DNA from: UBA8612 sp045642685
Lineage (GTDB): Bacteria > Bacillota > Clostridia > Oscillospirales > Acutalibacteraceae
Direction: 5' to 3'
Length of the DNA stretch: 64,000 bases
Assembly: GCA_045642685.1 (NCBI GenBank)
Contig: JAZUJI010000056.1
Location: forward strand, 1 to 64,000
Shown: positions 16,808 through 27,000 of the stretch, in pieces
Layout of the letters: the number at the start of each line of letters is the position of its first letter
How positions within the stretch are numbered: position 1 is the first letter of the stretch
The notes under the pieces: model-generated
What the model saw: only the letters and a program-made list of their open reading frames with translations
Database searches by the model: none
Told to the model about the DNA's origin: nothing
Program-made: the position numbers and the translations under genes

Positions 16808-18421
16808 TTATTCCGTTTCGTAAGCAGCGGCATCCTTCAGCACCGCTTCGGCGCAGCGGATCCCGTCCACACCGGCGGAAACGATGCCGCCTGCATACCC
16901 GGCGCCTTCGCCGCAGGGGTAAACACCCCCGATGTTGCATTGAAAATATTCGTCACGCACGATACGAACCGGCGAAGAAGAACGGGTTTCGGGCGCGGTC
17001 AGCACGGCATCCGGCAGCGCAAAGCCGTTGAGCTGACGATCCATTTTCACGATCGCATCTGCCATAACATCGGTCACTTTTTTCGGCAGGATCCGGCGAA
17101 TATCGCCCGGGGTAACACCCATCGGGTAACTCGGCTCGACATTGCCGAGCGCATCGGACGGCTCGTTTTTGAGAAAATCACCGACGAGCTGGCAAGGCGC
17201 CTTATAGTCACGACCGCCCTGTTCAAAGGCGGTCTGTTCGATTTTTCGCTGCAGTGCGATACCGGCAAGCGGATGCTCCGAACCGAAATCTTCGGGTGAA
17301 ATACCGACCAGCAAAGCGGAATTGGAGTTGCGTGCATCCCGGGCAAATTCGCTCATGCCGTTGACCACGACACCGCCCTTTTCGCTGGCGGCGGCAACCA
17401 CCGTACCGCCCGGACACATACAAAAGGTGTACGCACCTCTGCCATGCTCCGGGTGACAGGAAAGCTTGTAAACGGCGGCACCCAGACGGGGGTCACCGGC
17501 AAGTGCGCCGAACTGCGCCCGGTCGATCCGCTCACGGGGGTGCTCGATTCTTGCACCGACCGAAAACGGCTTTTGCTCCATTTTGACCCCTTTGTTATAG
17601 AGCATTTCCACTGTATCCCGGGCAGAATGGCCGATGCACAGCAAAAGCGTATCGGTTTCCAGCTCGTGACGGGTACCGTTTTTGTCCTCATAACAAACAC
17701 CGTGAATGACCCCATTGGCAACGATCAGCCCCGTAAGTCGGCTGTTGAAATGCACCTCACCGCCCAAAGCGAGAATCTCCTCCCGCATGGAGCGAACCAC
17801 GCCGCCCAGACGGTCGGTGCCGATATGCGGCGTTGCCGACCAAAGGATCTCTTCGGGTGCGCCGTGGCGGACAAATTCCAGAAAGATCTGTCGGCAAAGG
17901 CTGTCTTTGATGCCGGTGGTCAGCTTTCCGTCCGAAAAAGTCCCGGCGCCGCCCTCGCCGAATTGCACATTGCTCTGTTCATCAAGCTGTTTCGTTTCCC
18001 AGAAAGTGCGCACTTTTTTGGTGCGTTCCTCTACGCAGTCGCCCCGTTCCAGCACAATGGGGCGCAGCCCTGCCTTAGCAAGCGTCTGTGCGGCAAATAA
18101 GCCTGCCGGGCCGAAGCCGACCACAACGGGGCGCAGAGCACTCACCCGGCGGCACGGCGGCGGTGTATAGGAAAACGGCTCATACTTTTCCGCTTTTCCG
18201 GGTTTAGCCCGGGCGATCAGCTCGTCCTCGTTTCCGTCAACGGTGATGTTGACATGGTAAACAAACTGAATATCGTCTTTTTTTCGTGAGTCAATGGAGC
18301 GGCGGGCAACCTCCAGCGACAAAATGCGCCGAACCGGGCAGCGCAGCACCTTTGCGGCGGCGGCAGTCAGCTCTTTCATGCCCGCATCCAACGGCAGTTT
18401 AATCTGGTTAATTCGTATCAA
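16808..18421 (-). CDS. FAD-dependent dehydrogenase (COG2509-type NAD(P)/FAD oxidoreductase)
   Basis: A 537-residue cytoplasmic flavoprotein. A short N-terminal domain (about 1-95) precedes the FAD motif VVVGFGPAGLFAAQTLAKAG and ERGDCVEERTKKV. NVQFGEGGAGTFSDGKLTT is diagnostic of the uncharacterised COG2509 dehydrogenases. The C-terminal PCGEGAGYAGGIVSAGVDGIRCAEA closes the FAD site. The substrate is unknown. It is transcribed alone toward the strong terminator at 16691. Confidence 0.88.
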   Translation of the reverse strand: MIRINQIKLPLDAGMKELTAAAAKVLRCPVRRILSLEVARRSIDSRKKDDIQFVYHVNITVDGNEDELIARAKPGKAEKYEPFSYTPPPCRRVSALRPVVVGFGPAGLFAAQTLAKAGLRPIVLERGDCVEERTKKVRTFWETKQLDEQSNVQFGEGGAGTFSDGKLTTGIKDSLCRQIFLEFVRHGAPEEILWSATPHIGTDRLGGVVRSMREEILALGGEVHFNSRLTGLIVANGVIHGVCYEDKNGTRHELETDTLLLCIGHSARDTVEMLYNKGVKMEQKPFSVGARIEHPRERIDRAQFGALAGDPRLGAAVYKLSCHPEHGRGAYTFCMCPGGTVVAAASEKGGVVVNGMSEFARDARNSNSALLVGISPEDFGSEHPLAGIALQRKIEQTAFEQGGRDYKAPCQLVGDFLKNEPSDALGNVEPSYPMGVTPGDIRRILPKKVTDVMADAIVKMDRQLNGFALPDAVLTAPETRSSSPVRIVRDEYFQCNIGGVYPCGEGAGYAGGIVSAGVDGIRCAEAVLKDAAAYETE

Positions 18422-18459
18422 AGCTTTATTTCAGCGGTCAGAACCGCATATCCTCCGGT

Positions 18460-18503
18460 AAAAAGATAAGCGACGCAGCGCCGTTTGGGGCGAAGCGTCG
18501 CTT
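18460..18503 (-). terminator. Rho-independent terminator after the 47-residue peptide gene
   Basis: On the reverse strand AAGCGACGC pairs with GCGTCGCTT and is followed by a T-rich run. It lies 18 bp past the stop codon of the small gene. Confidence 0.75.
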
Positions 18504-18520
18504 GCAGTTGCATCGTGTGA

Positions 18521-18664
18521 TTACGGCAGCATAGCGAAGAATTTCGCTGCGAAGTCGCCGAATTCATTCAGGATATTAAGTAAAATCGCAAGGAACCCGT
18601 CAATCGAGGTCATTGTGAACATATGACTGAATGCGTCACGAAGGGTTGCAATAATTTCGCTCAT
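18521..18664 (-). CDS. 47-residue hydrophobic/amphipathic peptide
   Basis: A short reverse-strand frame beginning MSEIIATLRDAF and ending KFFAMLP. It has a perfect AGGAGG ribosome site, a sigma-A promoter (18717-18745), a 16-bp palindrome between promoter and start, and a terminator, so it is a complete transcription unit despite its size. The segment IDGFLAILLNILNEFGDFAAKFFAML is rich in Leu, Ile and Phe and could form a membrane-active or membrane-bound helix. No signal peptide, Cys or double-glycine leader is visible. The role is unknown; a small membrane protein or peptide toxin is possible. Confidence 0.65.
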   Translation of the reverse strand: MSEIIATLRDAFSHMFTMTSIDGFLAILLNILNEFGDFAAKFFAMLP

Positions 18665-18693
18665 GGAAAATTCCTCCTCTTATTCCTTTTTTA

Positions 18694-18709
18694 CAAATCA
18701 GCTGATTTG
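18694..18709. promoter_or_regulatory. Perfect 16-bp palindrome, probable operator
   Basis: CAAATCAGCTGATTTG lies between the -10 element and ribosome site of the 47-residue peptide gene. A half-site AAATCAGCT recurs at 18759-18767, upstream of the -35 element. This is the geometry of a repressor operator. Confidence 0.6.
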
Positions 18710-18716
18710 CTATTTA

Positions 18717-18745
18717 ATTTTAGCACAACTTCAGACATAATGCAA
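18717..18745 (-). promoter_or_regulatory. Sigma-A promoter of the 47-residue peptide gene
   Basis: On the reverse strand TTGCAT (18740-18745) and TAAAAT (18717-18722) are 17 bp apart. Confidence 0.7.
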
Positions 18746-18882
18746 GCTAAACCGATTAAAAATCAGCTAAAACAAAGAATTTTCATACATATACCCAGGG
18801 GGATGGATTCTCGCTATGGGGCAAAAGGGAGAAGAGCGATCCGGGATTCTGCGTGAAAATCAAACAGTGAGCCCGAAAGCTG

Positions 18883-19899
18883 TCAAAGATTCACATAAAT
18901 GTGCTGCGTGGTCATGGAGCCGTCGGAATGAACCGTGAGCGTTGTGCCGCCGCTCATGTCCTCTTCCCAATATCCGCCCGGGCCGGTATGCAGCCCGTAA
19001 GTCAGGCGAATCCCCTGATAGAGGATCGAGGCACTGTTGACATGGTCATGACCGCAGATGATGTTTTTCGTACCCAGTTCTTTGCACAAACCGAAGAACG
19101 GACTGGAGGAAACAGAGAAGCAGACCTGCTCATGGTTCACGCCAAACGAGTCTGCCGCATATTCCCCGACATAGCAGCCCTTTTGTTCGTCGTATGCTTC
19201 GGCATAGGCAGCGGCAAATTCGGGAACGGGAATATGGAAGAAAGCGGAGCTTTCCACTTTTCTGCCCTCTTTTGCAGCGACACCCTCCAGCACCCAGCGG
19301 TACCACGCCTGCTGACCGGCGTTGATAAACTCGTCGCCGTCGTGGGTATCCAGCATCATCACGGTGTGAATGATTTTTCCGTTTTCGGTGATGTTAATGG
19401 CATAGTTGCCGTAGCCCATGCCTTTCGGACCGAATTGGAAAATGCAGTTTTTCGCTTCATAAAGCTTGTAGGCGCACCAAAATTCGCTGATGCAGCACGA
19501 GCCGTCATGGTTGCCCATGACCGGCGCCCACGGAATCCCGAAGCGGTCAATGTCTTTGATCAGCTTGAGATAAGCACTCGTACACCAGCCGTTGTCGCCC
19601 GTGACGGTGATCAGATCGGGGTTCACCTCTTTGATAAGCTTAAAGATGGTCTGTGTTGCAATGCGGCCCGTTTCGCCCTGCGCATCCCATTTTTCGATCT
19701 GAACATCGGAGAAATTGAGAATAACAAAATCCTTTTCCGGATCTTTTTTCATTTCGATGCAATCATCACAGGAAAAGGTCTGACTAACTGACCAATCGTC
19801 AAAATAGCTGTCCTCCCCTTTGAACAGCGAAGCCCAGACCGGCGTCAGGATCTGCGGAATGGCGAGAACCAGCACAAGAATTGTTTTAAGATATTTCAT
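18883..19899 (-). CDS. Secreted calcineurin-like metallophosphoesterase
   Basis: A 338-residue protein with an N-terminal signal-type segment (ILVLVLAIPQILTPVWAS). The metal-binding blocks of the family follow: FSDVQIE (DxQ in place of the usual DxH), VTGDNGW, MGNHDGSC and CGHDHVNS. It resembles purple-acid-phosphatase/Icc-like enzymes that act on phosphomonoesters or diesters outside the cell. It is downstream of the HAD/GH38 pair on the same strand, but a hairpin at 19944 lies between, so co-expression is uncertain. Confidence 0.85.
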   Translation of the reverse strand: MKYLKTILVLVLAIPQILTPVWASLFKGEDSYFDDWSVSQTFSCDDCIEMKKDPEKDFVILNFSDVQIEKWDAQGETGRIATQTIFKLIKEVNPDLITVTGDNGWCTSAYLKLIKDIDRFGIPWAPVMGNHDGSCCISEFWCAYKLYEAKNCIFQFGPKGMGYGNYAINITENGKIIHTVMMLDTHDGDEFINAGQQAWYRWVLEGVAAKEGRKVESSAFFHIPVPEFAAAYAEAYDEQKGCYVGEYAADSFGVNHEQVCFSVSSSPFFGLCKELGTKNIICGHDHVNSASILYQGIRLTYGLHTGPGGYWEEDMSGGTTLTVHSDGSMTTQHIYVNL

Positions 19900-19943
19900 A
19901 GAATAACCTCTTTCATTCTTTCCGAATTACAAGCGATAATATC

Positions 19944-19974
19944 AATAACGGGACTGAAAAACAGCCCCGTTATT
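19944..19974 (-). terminator. Hairpin after the GH38 gene
   Basis: AATAACGGG and CCCGTTATT form a perfect stem with an inner CTG/CAG pairing, 8 bp beyond the GH38 stop codon. The T tract in this direction is weak, so it may attenuate rather than stop transcription. Confidence 0.6.
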
Positions 19975-19981
19975 CGTTTTC

Positions 19982-22834
19982 TCAGCCGATGAATTTCAAG
20001 GTAAGAATCTTCTTGCCGGTGATTTCAAAATCAACAAAACCGTCTGCGTTGAGGGCAAGATCTTTTTCGTCCTTTTCTTCCAGCGTGACGAGTTTGACCT
20101 GTGACCACGGCTTGCCGGTGTAGGCGGGCAGCTCAAATTCCGCTTTTTGACGCTCGACCGGTGACTGCGGAGCAGCCGGAGCGATACCGCCGTTGACACG
20201 AATGGCGTTCTTCACCGCACGGTCGGACGGATTGAACAAACGAATGACCCAGCCTTCACCGTCCTCACTTCTCTTGACAGCGGAGATGTTGAGGTTTTCG
20301 TCTTTCAGCTCAATGAACGAATGAGTCATCGGGGTCTTACCGTGTGCAGTCGGTGCAAGCTGAGCGGCGGTAAGGTAGAGGTTAAACTGTTCGCTTGCCT
20401 GCCACAGGTTTGCTTCCTCCCAGTTGCCTTTATGCGGCATAAAGGCATAACGGAAGGTGTTTTTGCCGATGCACTGAGAGCCTTTGTCCCAATCGCTGTA
20501 ATCCTGCATATCCGAGGTGACGCAGATGCGAAGCGGATACGAACGGAGAAGGGTAATATACATTGTTCTGCGCTCGTCGTCGCCTGCCTCAAATGCCTTG
20601 ATACCGGTGTTGAGCAGGGCGGCACCGATTTTGCCGTCGGTCAGGTCAACAAATGAATTCATCGGCATTTCGGTCATCGGGATCTCATCGTAAAGCGAAT
20701 AATCGGGCTTTTCGATGGGGCGTGCGATTACATCAAACTGGCTCTGTGCCCAGGAGTGATCCGCTTTCAGATCAGTCGGGAACGCAACCTGCAGGTAGTG
20801 ATCCTCACAGCGGTTGTTCACGGTCGTTTCCACCTCGACCAGGCGGGAGCCCTTGCGCAGCGTGATAACGGAATCAATGTCGATGGGCAGCTGGTGCTCA
20901 CTGCGGGAGCGTTCATCCGCACTGCGCTTTTCGGGCAGCATCCAGCGGTAGGAAACCTTGAACGAGGTTTCAAATTCACCGTGGCGAAGCAGGGTAACAA
21001 CGGGTCTTTCACTCAAAGTGGTGAAGGTTTCGTCAAATTCGGGGACAACATGGTTCCACGGGTCGCCAATTTCGCCGCTGTCCTTGAAATAACCCAGTGA
21101 AGTGTATTCTCTGCCGTTTTCCTTGTCGAGAACATCGAAGGTACCGTTGTCGTTGACGGTGACACGAAGGTATTCGTTTTCCATCACACGGGTGGAACGG
21201 AGCATGGTGACGGGTGTGGTCTTGCGGACATTGTGCAGCGGTTCGAGCTTAAAGGTGCGGTAACCCATCGCCGGAATATCCTTGACCTCAAGGGCGATCA
21301 AATACTGCTGTGTGTGCAGCACATTCGCCGTATCGTTCGGGTTCTGGATGATCTGACGGTTGTCCTTGTTGGAGGAAATGATCTGATACTTATAGGTGTT
21401 TCCGTCCTCATCGCTGATACGGAACGAATCCGCTTTCCACTCCTGCGGAATTTCCACACGGAGGTTGACGGTTTCGCTGCGCTTGAAGGGAGCCGGGTTG
21501 AACACGACGATCGCCGCATCATCCCGGGAGAAGGAGGACAAATCAATATCGCCGGCAATATCCATGAACGCACGCTCAAACACGCACTTGGAAAGCTCGG
21601 AGGACTGACGGAAACGGGACATGACATCCTCGTAAACAATGTCTCTGCCGCAGGCACCGATGCTGTCATGCCCATGGTTCTGAAGCAGGTAGTTGTAGGA
21701 CAGATCCAGGAAGCCCTGCGGATAAGCCGCGCCCTCAAACGAAGCAAACACGGCAAACGGCTCGGCGTAATTGATCAGGCGGCGTTCGGTGTCGAAGTTG
21801 GTCTGCTTGATGTAAGTGCGTGCGGAAAGGATCCAGCCGCACATGGAGCTGACCGAACCCTTGGTGTAGGGGCAGCGCATTTCGCCCTTGAGCACGGGGG
21901 AATCGGGCTTGAAGCAGTCGATAACGCCCTGCTCCATTTCTTTCAAAGTGGAATGGAACACGCAGGCATTCGGCAAAGCAGCGTCCAGATCCTCGATCAG
22001 CTGAACCTCACGGGCATCGGGGCAGGAGGAATCGTGACCGTCGCTCCAGAAGCGGTGCGGTGTCGTCCAGTCGTTATCCTGCTCACGGATCGCCTGCTCG
22101 GCACGGTCTTTGATGTTCTCTTTGTGGTACTCATAGAACGGATGGGTATACTGATAATCCAGCTTCCAGTCCCGGTCGATCAGCTTGAACACACCGTTGT
22201 TGTCGTTCCAGACCATGTCACGGTTGTTCTCGTTTTGCTGATTGTAGTAAACGGGGCGCTGAACCACATACCAGACATTGTAACGGGGACGCTTGCCCAG
22301 ACGGGAAGCATAAATGCGGGTGCCGTCGGGGCTTTCCCAGTAAAACTCGGATTTCGGCGCAACATATTCGTTGATGCCGCGGTAGAATGAAGCAAAATGA
22401 ATGTCAAAGCCGGCATAAATCTGGGGCAGCTGAGAGATCTGACCCCAGCCGAACGGAGAATAACCGGTCTTGCTCACGCCGCCCATTTCACGGGCGATCT
22501 TATGACCGAGGAGGAGGTTGCGGATAAGAGCCTCGCTGCCGACGGTGTATTCATCCGGCAAAGCAAACCAGGGACCGATACCGATGCGGCCCTCGGAAAC
22601 ATATTTTTTGAACTTTTCTTTCTTTTCGGGATACACTTCCAGATAGTCCTGCACGGGCATCGTCTGAGAATCCAGATGGAAATGACGGTAACTCGGGAAT
22701 TTATCCAGAATATCCATGAGCATATCCAGCATATAGCCCAGCATATACTGCGTGCGGCGTGCGGAAAAACGCCATTCACGATCCCAATGGGTGTTGGATA
22801 TAAAGTGACATTGAATCTGATCTTTTTCGTCCAT
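19982..22834 (-). CDS. Glycoside hydrolase family 38 (alpha-mannosidase-like), nucleophile position altered
   Basis: A 950-residue GH38-family protein without a signal peptide. Metal-site motif SNTHWDREW lies at the N-terminus, with SDGHDSSCPD and NHGHDSIGACG further on, then the beta-rich C-terminal domains. GH38 enzymes are retaining alpha-mannosidases whose nucleophile Asp lies in a DPFG or PDxFG motif. Here the segment reads GYSPFGWGQISQLPQIY, with Ser126 at that place, while the second GH38 in this window (34436-37600) keeps Asp in WVPDVFG. The enzyme may be inactive, use another nucleophile or have another specificity. It follows a HAD phosphatase by 12 bp in one operon, which suggests processing of phosphorylated or glycosylated sugars. 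Confidence 0.88.
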   Translation of the reverse strand: MDEKDQIQCHFISNTHWDREWRFSARRTQYMLGYMLDMLMDILDKFPSYRHFHLDSQTMPVQDYLEVYPEKKEKFKKYVSEGRIGIGPWFALPDEYTVGSEALIRNLLLGHKIAREMGGVSKTGYSPFGWGQISQLPQIYAGFDIHFASFYRGINEYVAPKSEFYWESPDGTRIYASRLGKRPRYNVWYVVQRPVYYNQQNENNRDMVWNDNNGVFKLIDRDWKLDYQYTHPFYEYHKENIKDRAEQAIREQDNDWTTPHRFWSDGHDSSCPDAREVQLIEDLDAALPNACVFHSTLKEMEQGVIDCFKPDSPVLKGEMRCPYTKGSVSSMCGWILSARTYIKQTNFDTERRLINYAEPFAVFASFEGAAYPQGFLDLSYNYLLQNHGHDSIGACGRDIVYEDVMSRFRQSSELSKCVFERAFMDIAGDIDLSSFSRDDAAIVVFNPAPFKRSETVNLRVEIPQEWKADSFRISDEDGNTYKYQIISSNKDNRQIIQNPNDTANVLHTQQYLIALEVKDIPAMGYRTFKLEPLHNVRKTTPVTMLRSTRVMENEYLRVTVNDNGTFDVLDKENGREYTSLGYFKDSGEIGDPWNHVVPEFDETFTTLSERPVVTLLRHGEFETSFKVSYRWMLPEKRSADERSRSEHQLPIDIDSVITLRKGSRLVEVETTVNNRCEDHYLQVAFPTDLKADHSWAQSQFDVIARPIEKPDYSLYDEIPMTEMPMNSFVDLTDGKIGAALLNTGIKAFEAGDDERRTMYITLLRSYPLRICVTSDMQDYSDWDKGSQCIGKNTFRYAFMPHKGNWEEANLWQASEQFNLYLTAAQLAPTAHGKTPMTHSFIELKDENLNISAVKRSEDGEGWVIRLFNPSDRAVKNAIRVNGGIAPAAPQSPVERQKAEFELPAYTGKPWSQVKLVTLEEKDEKDLALNADGFVDFEITGKKILTLKFIG

Positions 22835-22846
22835 GTTCGTTCTCCT

Positions 22847-23842
22847 TTAACCTTTAATGATTTTCATGATTTCTTCAAAACTGTCGCAGAAATGGGTGCA
22901 AACCGCCTTGGTGCCGCTGGATTCGATGTTGCCGCCTGCGATGCCGACGGTGGCATAGCCCGCCAGACGCACCGAACAGACACCGGCGCCGCTGTCCTCA
23001 ATGCCGATCACACGGCTGCGCTCGGCAAACGCCTGACCCAGCCCGACGACCGAGGTTTCGGAATAGAGCCACGGGTGCGGTTTGGGCGAAAGCTCGCCGA
23101 GGGTGCCGACGCTGCCCTTACGCAGCGGGAAACCGGCGGAAATAATGGCATCGTAAAAATCCTTCGGGTCACCCATGCCGAGAGTGCGGAAAGCGGAAAG
23201 GATCTCCGGCCATGCTTTTTCGTAAAGCCCGGAGGTCACCAGACCGATTTTGATGCCCATGCTCTTCAGCTCAAGCAGAAAATCCTTGACACCGGCATTC
23301 GGCGTAAAAGCACCGTCCTTGCCGCGGCCTGCCATGATCTCCTCCATTTCACGGTGTGTATGTTCAAAATAGAAATCACGGGCTTTTTCAAGGGATTCAC
23401 CGGGGCAGTATTTGTCGATGCAGTATTGCAGGTGTTCGGAAACGCTGTGACCCGAAACAAACGGCAGGTCGGCTTCCTCCAGTTCAAATTTCGGGTTGCC
23501 GAGCATACTGGCGGTGCTCATCTGGATGATCCAGATCCAGAAATCCTCGCTGCGCACGGTGGTGCCGTCCAGATCCATCAGCACGGCACTGAGCGGATAT
23601 TCGACTTTTACGGGTGAAACCGGGTAATAAACGGGGTAGGCGATCGCCGATTTGACGCACGCCAGCGTGTGTGTGCCGAACGAAACAAATTCCACTTTAT
23701 TGTCGCCGGTGGCAACAACAAATTCAATGCCGTTCTTTCCGGCAACAAATTTACCGTCCTCCGTTGCGTTAAGCAGGTGGAAGCCGCTGTCGGCACCGAC
23801 GGGGCCGAGATCCGGGATAAGCAGGGTCTTGTCAAGAAGCAT
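22847..23842 (-). CDS. HAD-family phosphatase/phosphomutase with N-terminal extension
   Basis: A 331-residue protein. The first about 85 residues form a beta-rich extension not typical of the family. The HAD core then begins with LMDLDGTTVRSED (nucleophile Asp), continues with IGLVTSGLYEKAW (motif II), SPKPHPWLYSE (motif III Lys) and IGIEDSGAGV (motif IV). The order matches beta-phosphoglucomutase-like sugar phosphatases. The ATG at 23842 has a GGAAAGGA ribosome site. It is the first gene of the operon with the GH38 protein, so a hexose-phosphate substrate is plausible. The extension could be a sugar-binding or dimerisation module. Confidence 0.82.
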   Translation of the reverse strand: MLLDKTLLIPDLGPVGADSGFHLLNATEDGKFVAGKNGIEFVVATGDNKVEFVSFGTHTLACVKSAIAYPVYYPVSPVKVEYPLSAVLMDLDGTTVRSEDFWIWIIQMSTASMLGNPKFELEEADLPFVSGHSVSEHLQYCIDKYCPGESLEKARDFYFEHTHREMEEIMAGRGKDGAFTPNAGVKDFLLELKSMGIKIGLVTSGLYEKAWPEILSAFRTLGMGDPKDFYDAIISAGFPLRKGSVGTLGELSPKPHPWLYSETSVVGLGQAFAERSRVIGIEDSGAGVCSVRLAGYATVGIAGGNIESSGTKAVCTHFCDSFEEIMKIIKG

Positions 23843-23877
23843 AGTGTGAGATTCCTTTCCAAAAGAGTATTCGCTTT

Positions 23878-23906
23878 ATCGTACCACATTTTTGCGCGTA
23901 AGTAAA
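23878..23906 (-). promoter_or_regulatory. Sigma-A promoter of the HAD/GH38 operon
   Basis: On the reverse strand TTTACT (23901-23906) and TACGAT (23878-23883) are separated by 17 bp, 35 bp before the HAD start. Confidence 0.6.
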
Positions 23907-24032
23907 CGAAAAAAAGCAAATTCTTTTATCTTTTGCGGAAAGCGGCACGGCAAATTGCTTACGGTCCGGATACAGTAAAACCGAAAATTCCGCAAGGTGA
24001 AAAAGCGCAGCACCGGCAGAGCGTTTCTCTGC

Positions 24033-24061
24033 TTGACAACAGGCGGGAAAAACTATATACT
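24033..24061 (+). promoter_or_regulatory. Consensus sigma-A promoter of the subtilase gene
   Basis: TTGACA (24033-24038) and TATACT (24056-24061) are separated by 17 bp; a GGAAGG ribosome site follows. Confidence 0.8.
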
Positions 24062-24098
24062 GAAACTGTATAACTGTACATAGGAAGGTGACCTGAGC

Positions 24099-27000
24099 AT
24101 GAAAAAAGTAACCAGACGAACGGCGTCTCTTCTGCTCACGATGATTTTCTGCATTTTGTTTTGCTTTTCGTCGTTTGCCGCAACGACGAACGAATACGGT
24201 CTCGGGCTTTCCACCGAGCTGAATAAAACCAACTACACCGTCACGCTCTGCAACCGGAACAGCTTTGCAGTCGGCGGTGTTGAGGTGAAGTGCGATTTAC
24301 CCGGGGATCTGCGCACTTCCGGCAAGGTCAACGCTTCTGCCGAAAGCTTTACGGCAGGGCAGAGCCTTACGCTGAAAATGCCGTTGACCGAAGCAAAAGC
24401 GTTCATTGGGCAAAACGGTTCAGGCATCCGGGTGAAAACAGCTGCCTTCGGCGGCGGTGCAGCTGTGCTTGCCGTGTGTGCCGTCGTGTTTACGGCTGTT
24501 CTGCTTCGCCGCAAAAAAGCATCGAAAGCCGTTGCACTTGTGCTGGCGGTTTTTATGCTTCTGCCCTGTTTCAATCTGCTGAAGGTCAACGCATGGGGTA
24601 CGGATGAGGTACATACCTTCACCATGCAGGATACCGTAACGCTTGACGGAAAAGAGTATCCGGTTTCGGTTACGGTTCGCTATCTGGCATCCACCGCAAG
24701 AAAAAATTATTTTGAAACGACCGTGACGCCCGATGCCGCAGACGGCTCGACCGTGACCGAATACAAAACCTCTGTCAGCGGTGAAACCGTTGCCGCCCAA
24801 AGGGTCGAAAAAGTGACCTATGAGGTGAGCAGTGCCATTGACAATTATGAACCCGGGGGATCCGGCGAAGCGGTACTCGACGGCTGCAGCTGGTCGGTCG
24901 ATCGACTTGATTTGAAGCCGGGTGATAACAAAATCACCGTAACCTCCACTTTGTCGGACGGACAGACGAAAACCGATTCCTATCACCTGACTTACGACAA
25001 GGGAACCGTTTACCAATGCAAAGAAAACGAGCTGAAGGAGGAGGGAGAATGCCGCTATGTCAACGGCATGATCAATCTTTTCTTCCGTGACGGTGTGTCC
25101 GTTGAACGGGCAGATGAAATCATTCGCTCCCTGGGCGGCGTACGCATCGGTGAACTGTATGCGTCCGATTTGTTCCAGGCTCGTGTGGACGCTGATTCGC
25201 TGGAGGAGCTGCAGGATTATTGCCGCCGCTACGAGCAGTTTGAGGAAGTGCGCCTGGCGATGATCGAGCGTGCGATCGATTTGGAGACCCAATCCGTAGT
25301 GCCGAACGATAAATGGCTGATGTCGAAGCCATCCTGGGACGAGAATTATCCGCAGAGCTACAACTGGTCGGTGACGGCGGTGCGTGCGCCGAGCGCATGG
25401 GAATATGAGAGCTATATGGGTCATGTGAATCTCGGTATGGTGGATTCCAGCATCTATACCGCTCACGAAGATTTTAAGAGCGGCTTTATCCGTTTTGCAG
25501 CGAGTGAGTATGAAGATTATGCTGCGGATAATGTAAATCAGGAAAAGGGTCAGCACGGCACCCATGTTGCCGGTACGATGGGCGCAGCAGCAAACAATAA
25601 CAAGGGTATCACCGGGCTGCTGTGGGATACCAATGTTTATGCGGCGAATTTCAATAAGGGCGGAACGATCGACTATGTAGTCGGTGCGGTCGTAGATGAG
25701 ATCCTGGCCGGTGCCAAAGCGGTGAACCTTTCGCTCGGTCTGACTAACAACTACAGCCCCGGCAGTCACAAAAACCCGTATCTGAATCTGTATTCGTCTG
25801 CTACGCTGGATTGGTATGCCGAATATTGTGTTGCCATGCTCAGCGGCGTTATAAACGACGGCAAAGAATTTGTTGTGGTGCAGTCTGCCGGCAACGGTGT
25901 GCAGGATATCCGCCTGGGCTGCAATGATACATCGGCAACGCAGGACGGAGCATGGTTCCGCAGCGTGGATGCTTACCAAAACGGTCTGTTCTGCTCTGTT
26001 CAGAAAAAAGCCTATCGGTGCGGCGGCTCGGAGAACGGCGTAACGGCGGAGGAATCCACAGCCCTTTACGACCGTGTTCTGGTTGTCGGTGCGGCAGAGA
26101 ATATTTCCTCTGCAGAGGAACCGAAATTCAAAATGTGGTATCGCAGCAGCGGCGGCAGCCGGGTGGATATCTATGCTCCCGGTGTTACAACGGTCAGCAC
26201 CTGCGTTTCGGAAACTTCTCCGGGCACGCTCCAAAGCACTTATGCCGCAATGAGCGGCACATCGCAGGCGGCACCGATCGTTACGGCTGTGGCAGGTGCC
26301 TGCTTTGCCATTAACCCGAATTTGACCGGCGCACAGGTGAAAAAAATCATCTGCAGCCCAACAAACAGCACGCATATCGTTGTGGACAACACGGATCTGT
26401 TCAAAGGCACTCCGATGGATGTTAATGCGGAGCTGATGTATCACCCGTTTGAAGGCAACGGTCAGCTGATCGATATGGAGCTTTGCGTGAAGGAAGCTTT
26501 GCGCACGGTGTCGACCCGGGCAAACTATTCCGAATTGAACACCTATGTCGGCGTGGCGAACGGTTTGGTGCCGACCGATTACACCAATTTTGATACGGTT
26601 CAGTCGATTTTAGACAGCATCAATTATAACCTCTATTCATTTGAACAGGATGAGGTCGACGCAAAAGCGCAGGCTCTGATCACTGCCATTTATGAGCTGG
26701 ATCCGATTTATGCCGATTACACAAAGGTGGATGAAGCCATTGCGGCGGCAAACAAGCTGGATCCCGCCGATTATGTCAGCTTTGACAGTGTGACCAAGGC
26801 AGTCAATGCCGTAAAGAGAAAGAAGCTGAAAAGCCAGCAGGCGCAGGTGGATGCTATGGCCAAGGCAATTAACGATGCAATCGGAAGTCTTGTTGTTTAT
26901 GTGCCCGAGCTGCCCAAGCCCGAAACATTGGACAGCAGCATTGTCGTAGACAGCACCGAGCAGGTGATTGTGCTGACGCAGGAAAATATGCAGATCCTTT

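Noticed and set aside
21233..23617. Long forward open frames of 385 and 406 codons over the GH38 and HAD genes
   Set aside because: Both are opposite-strand shadows of genes with conserved catalytic motifs.
24420..26444. A 674-codon reverse-strand open frame inside the subtilase gene
   Set aside because: It lies fully antisense to a clear S8 protease with catalytic triad. Its translation is rich in His, Arg and Ile and has no family motif; it reflects codon bias on the opposite strand.
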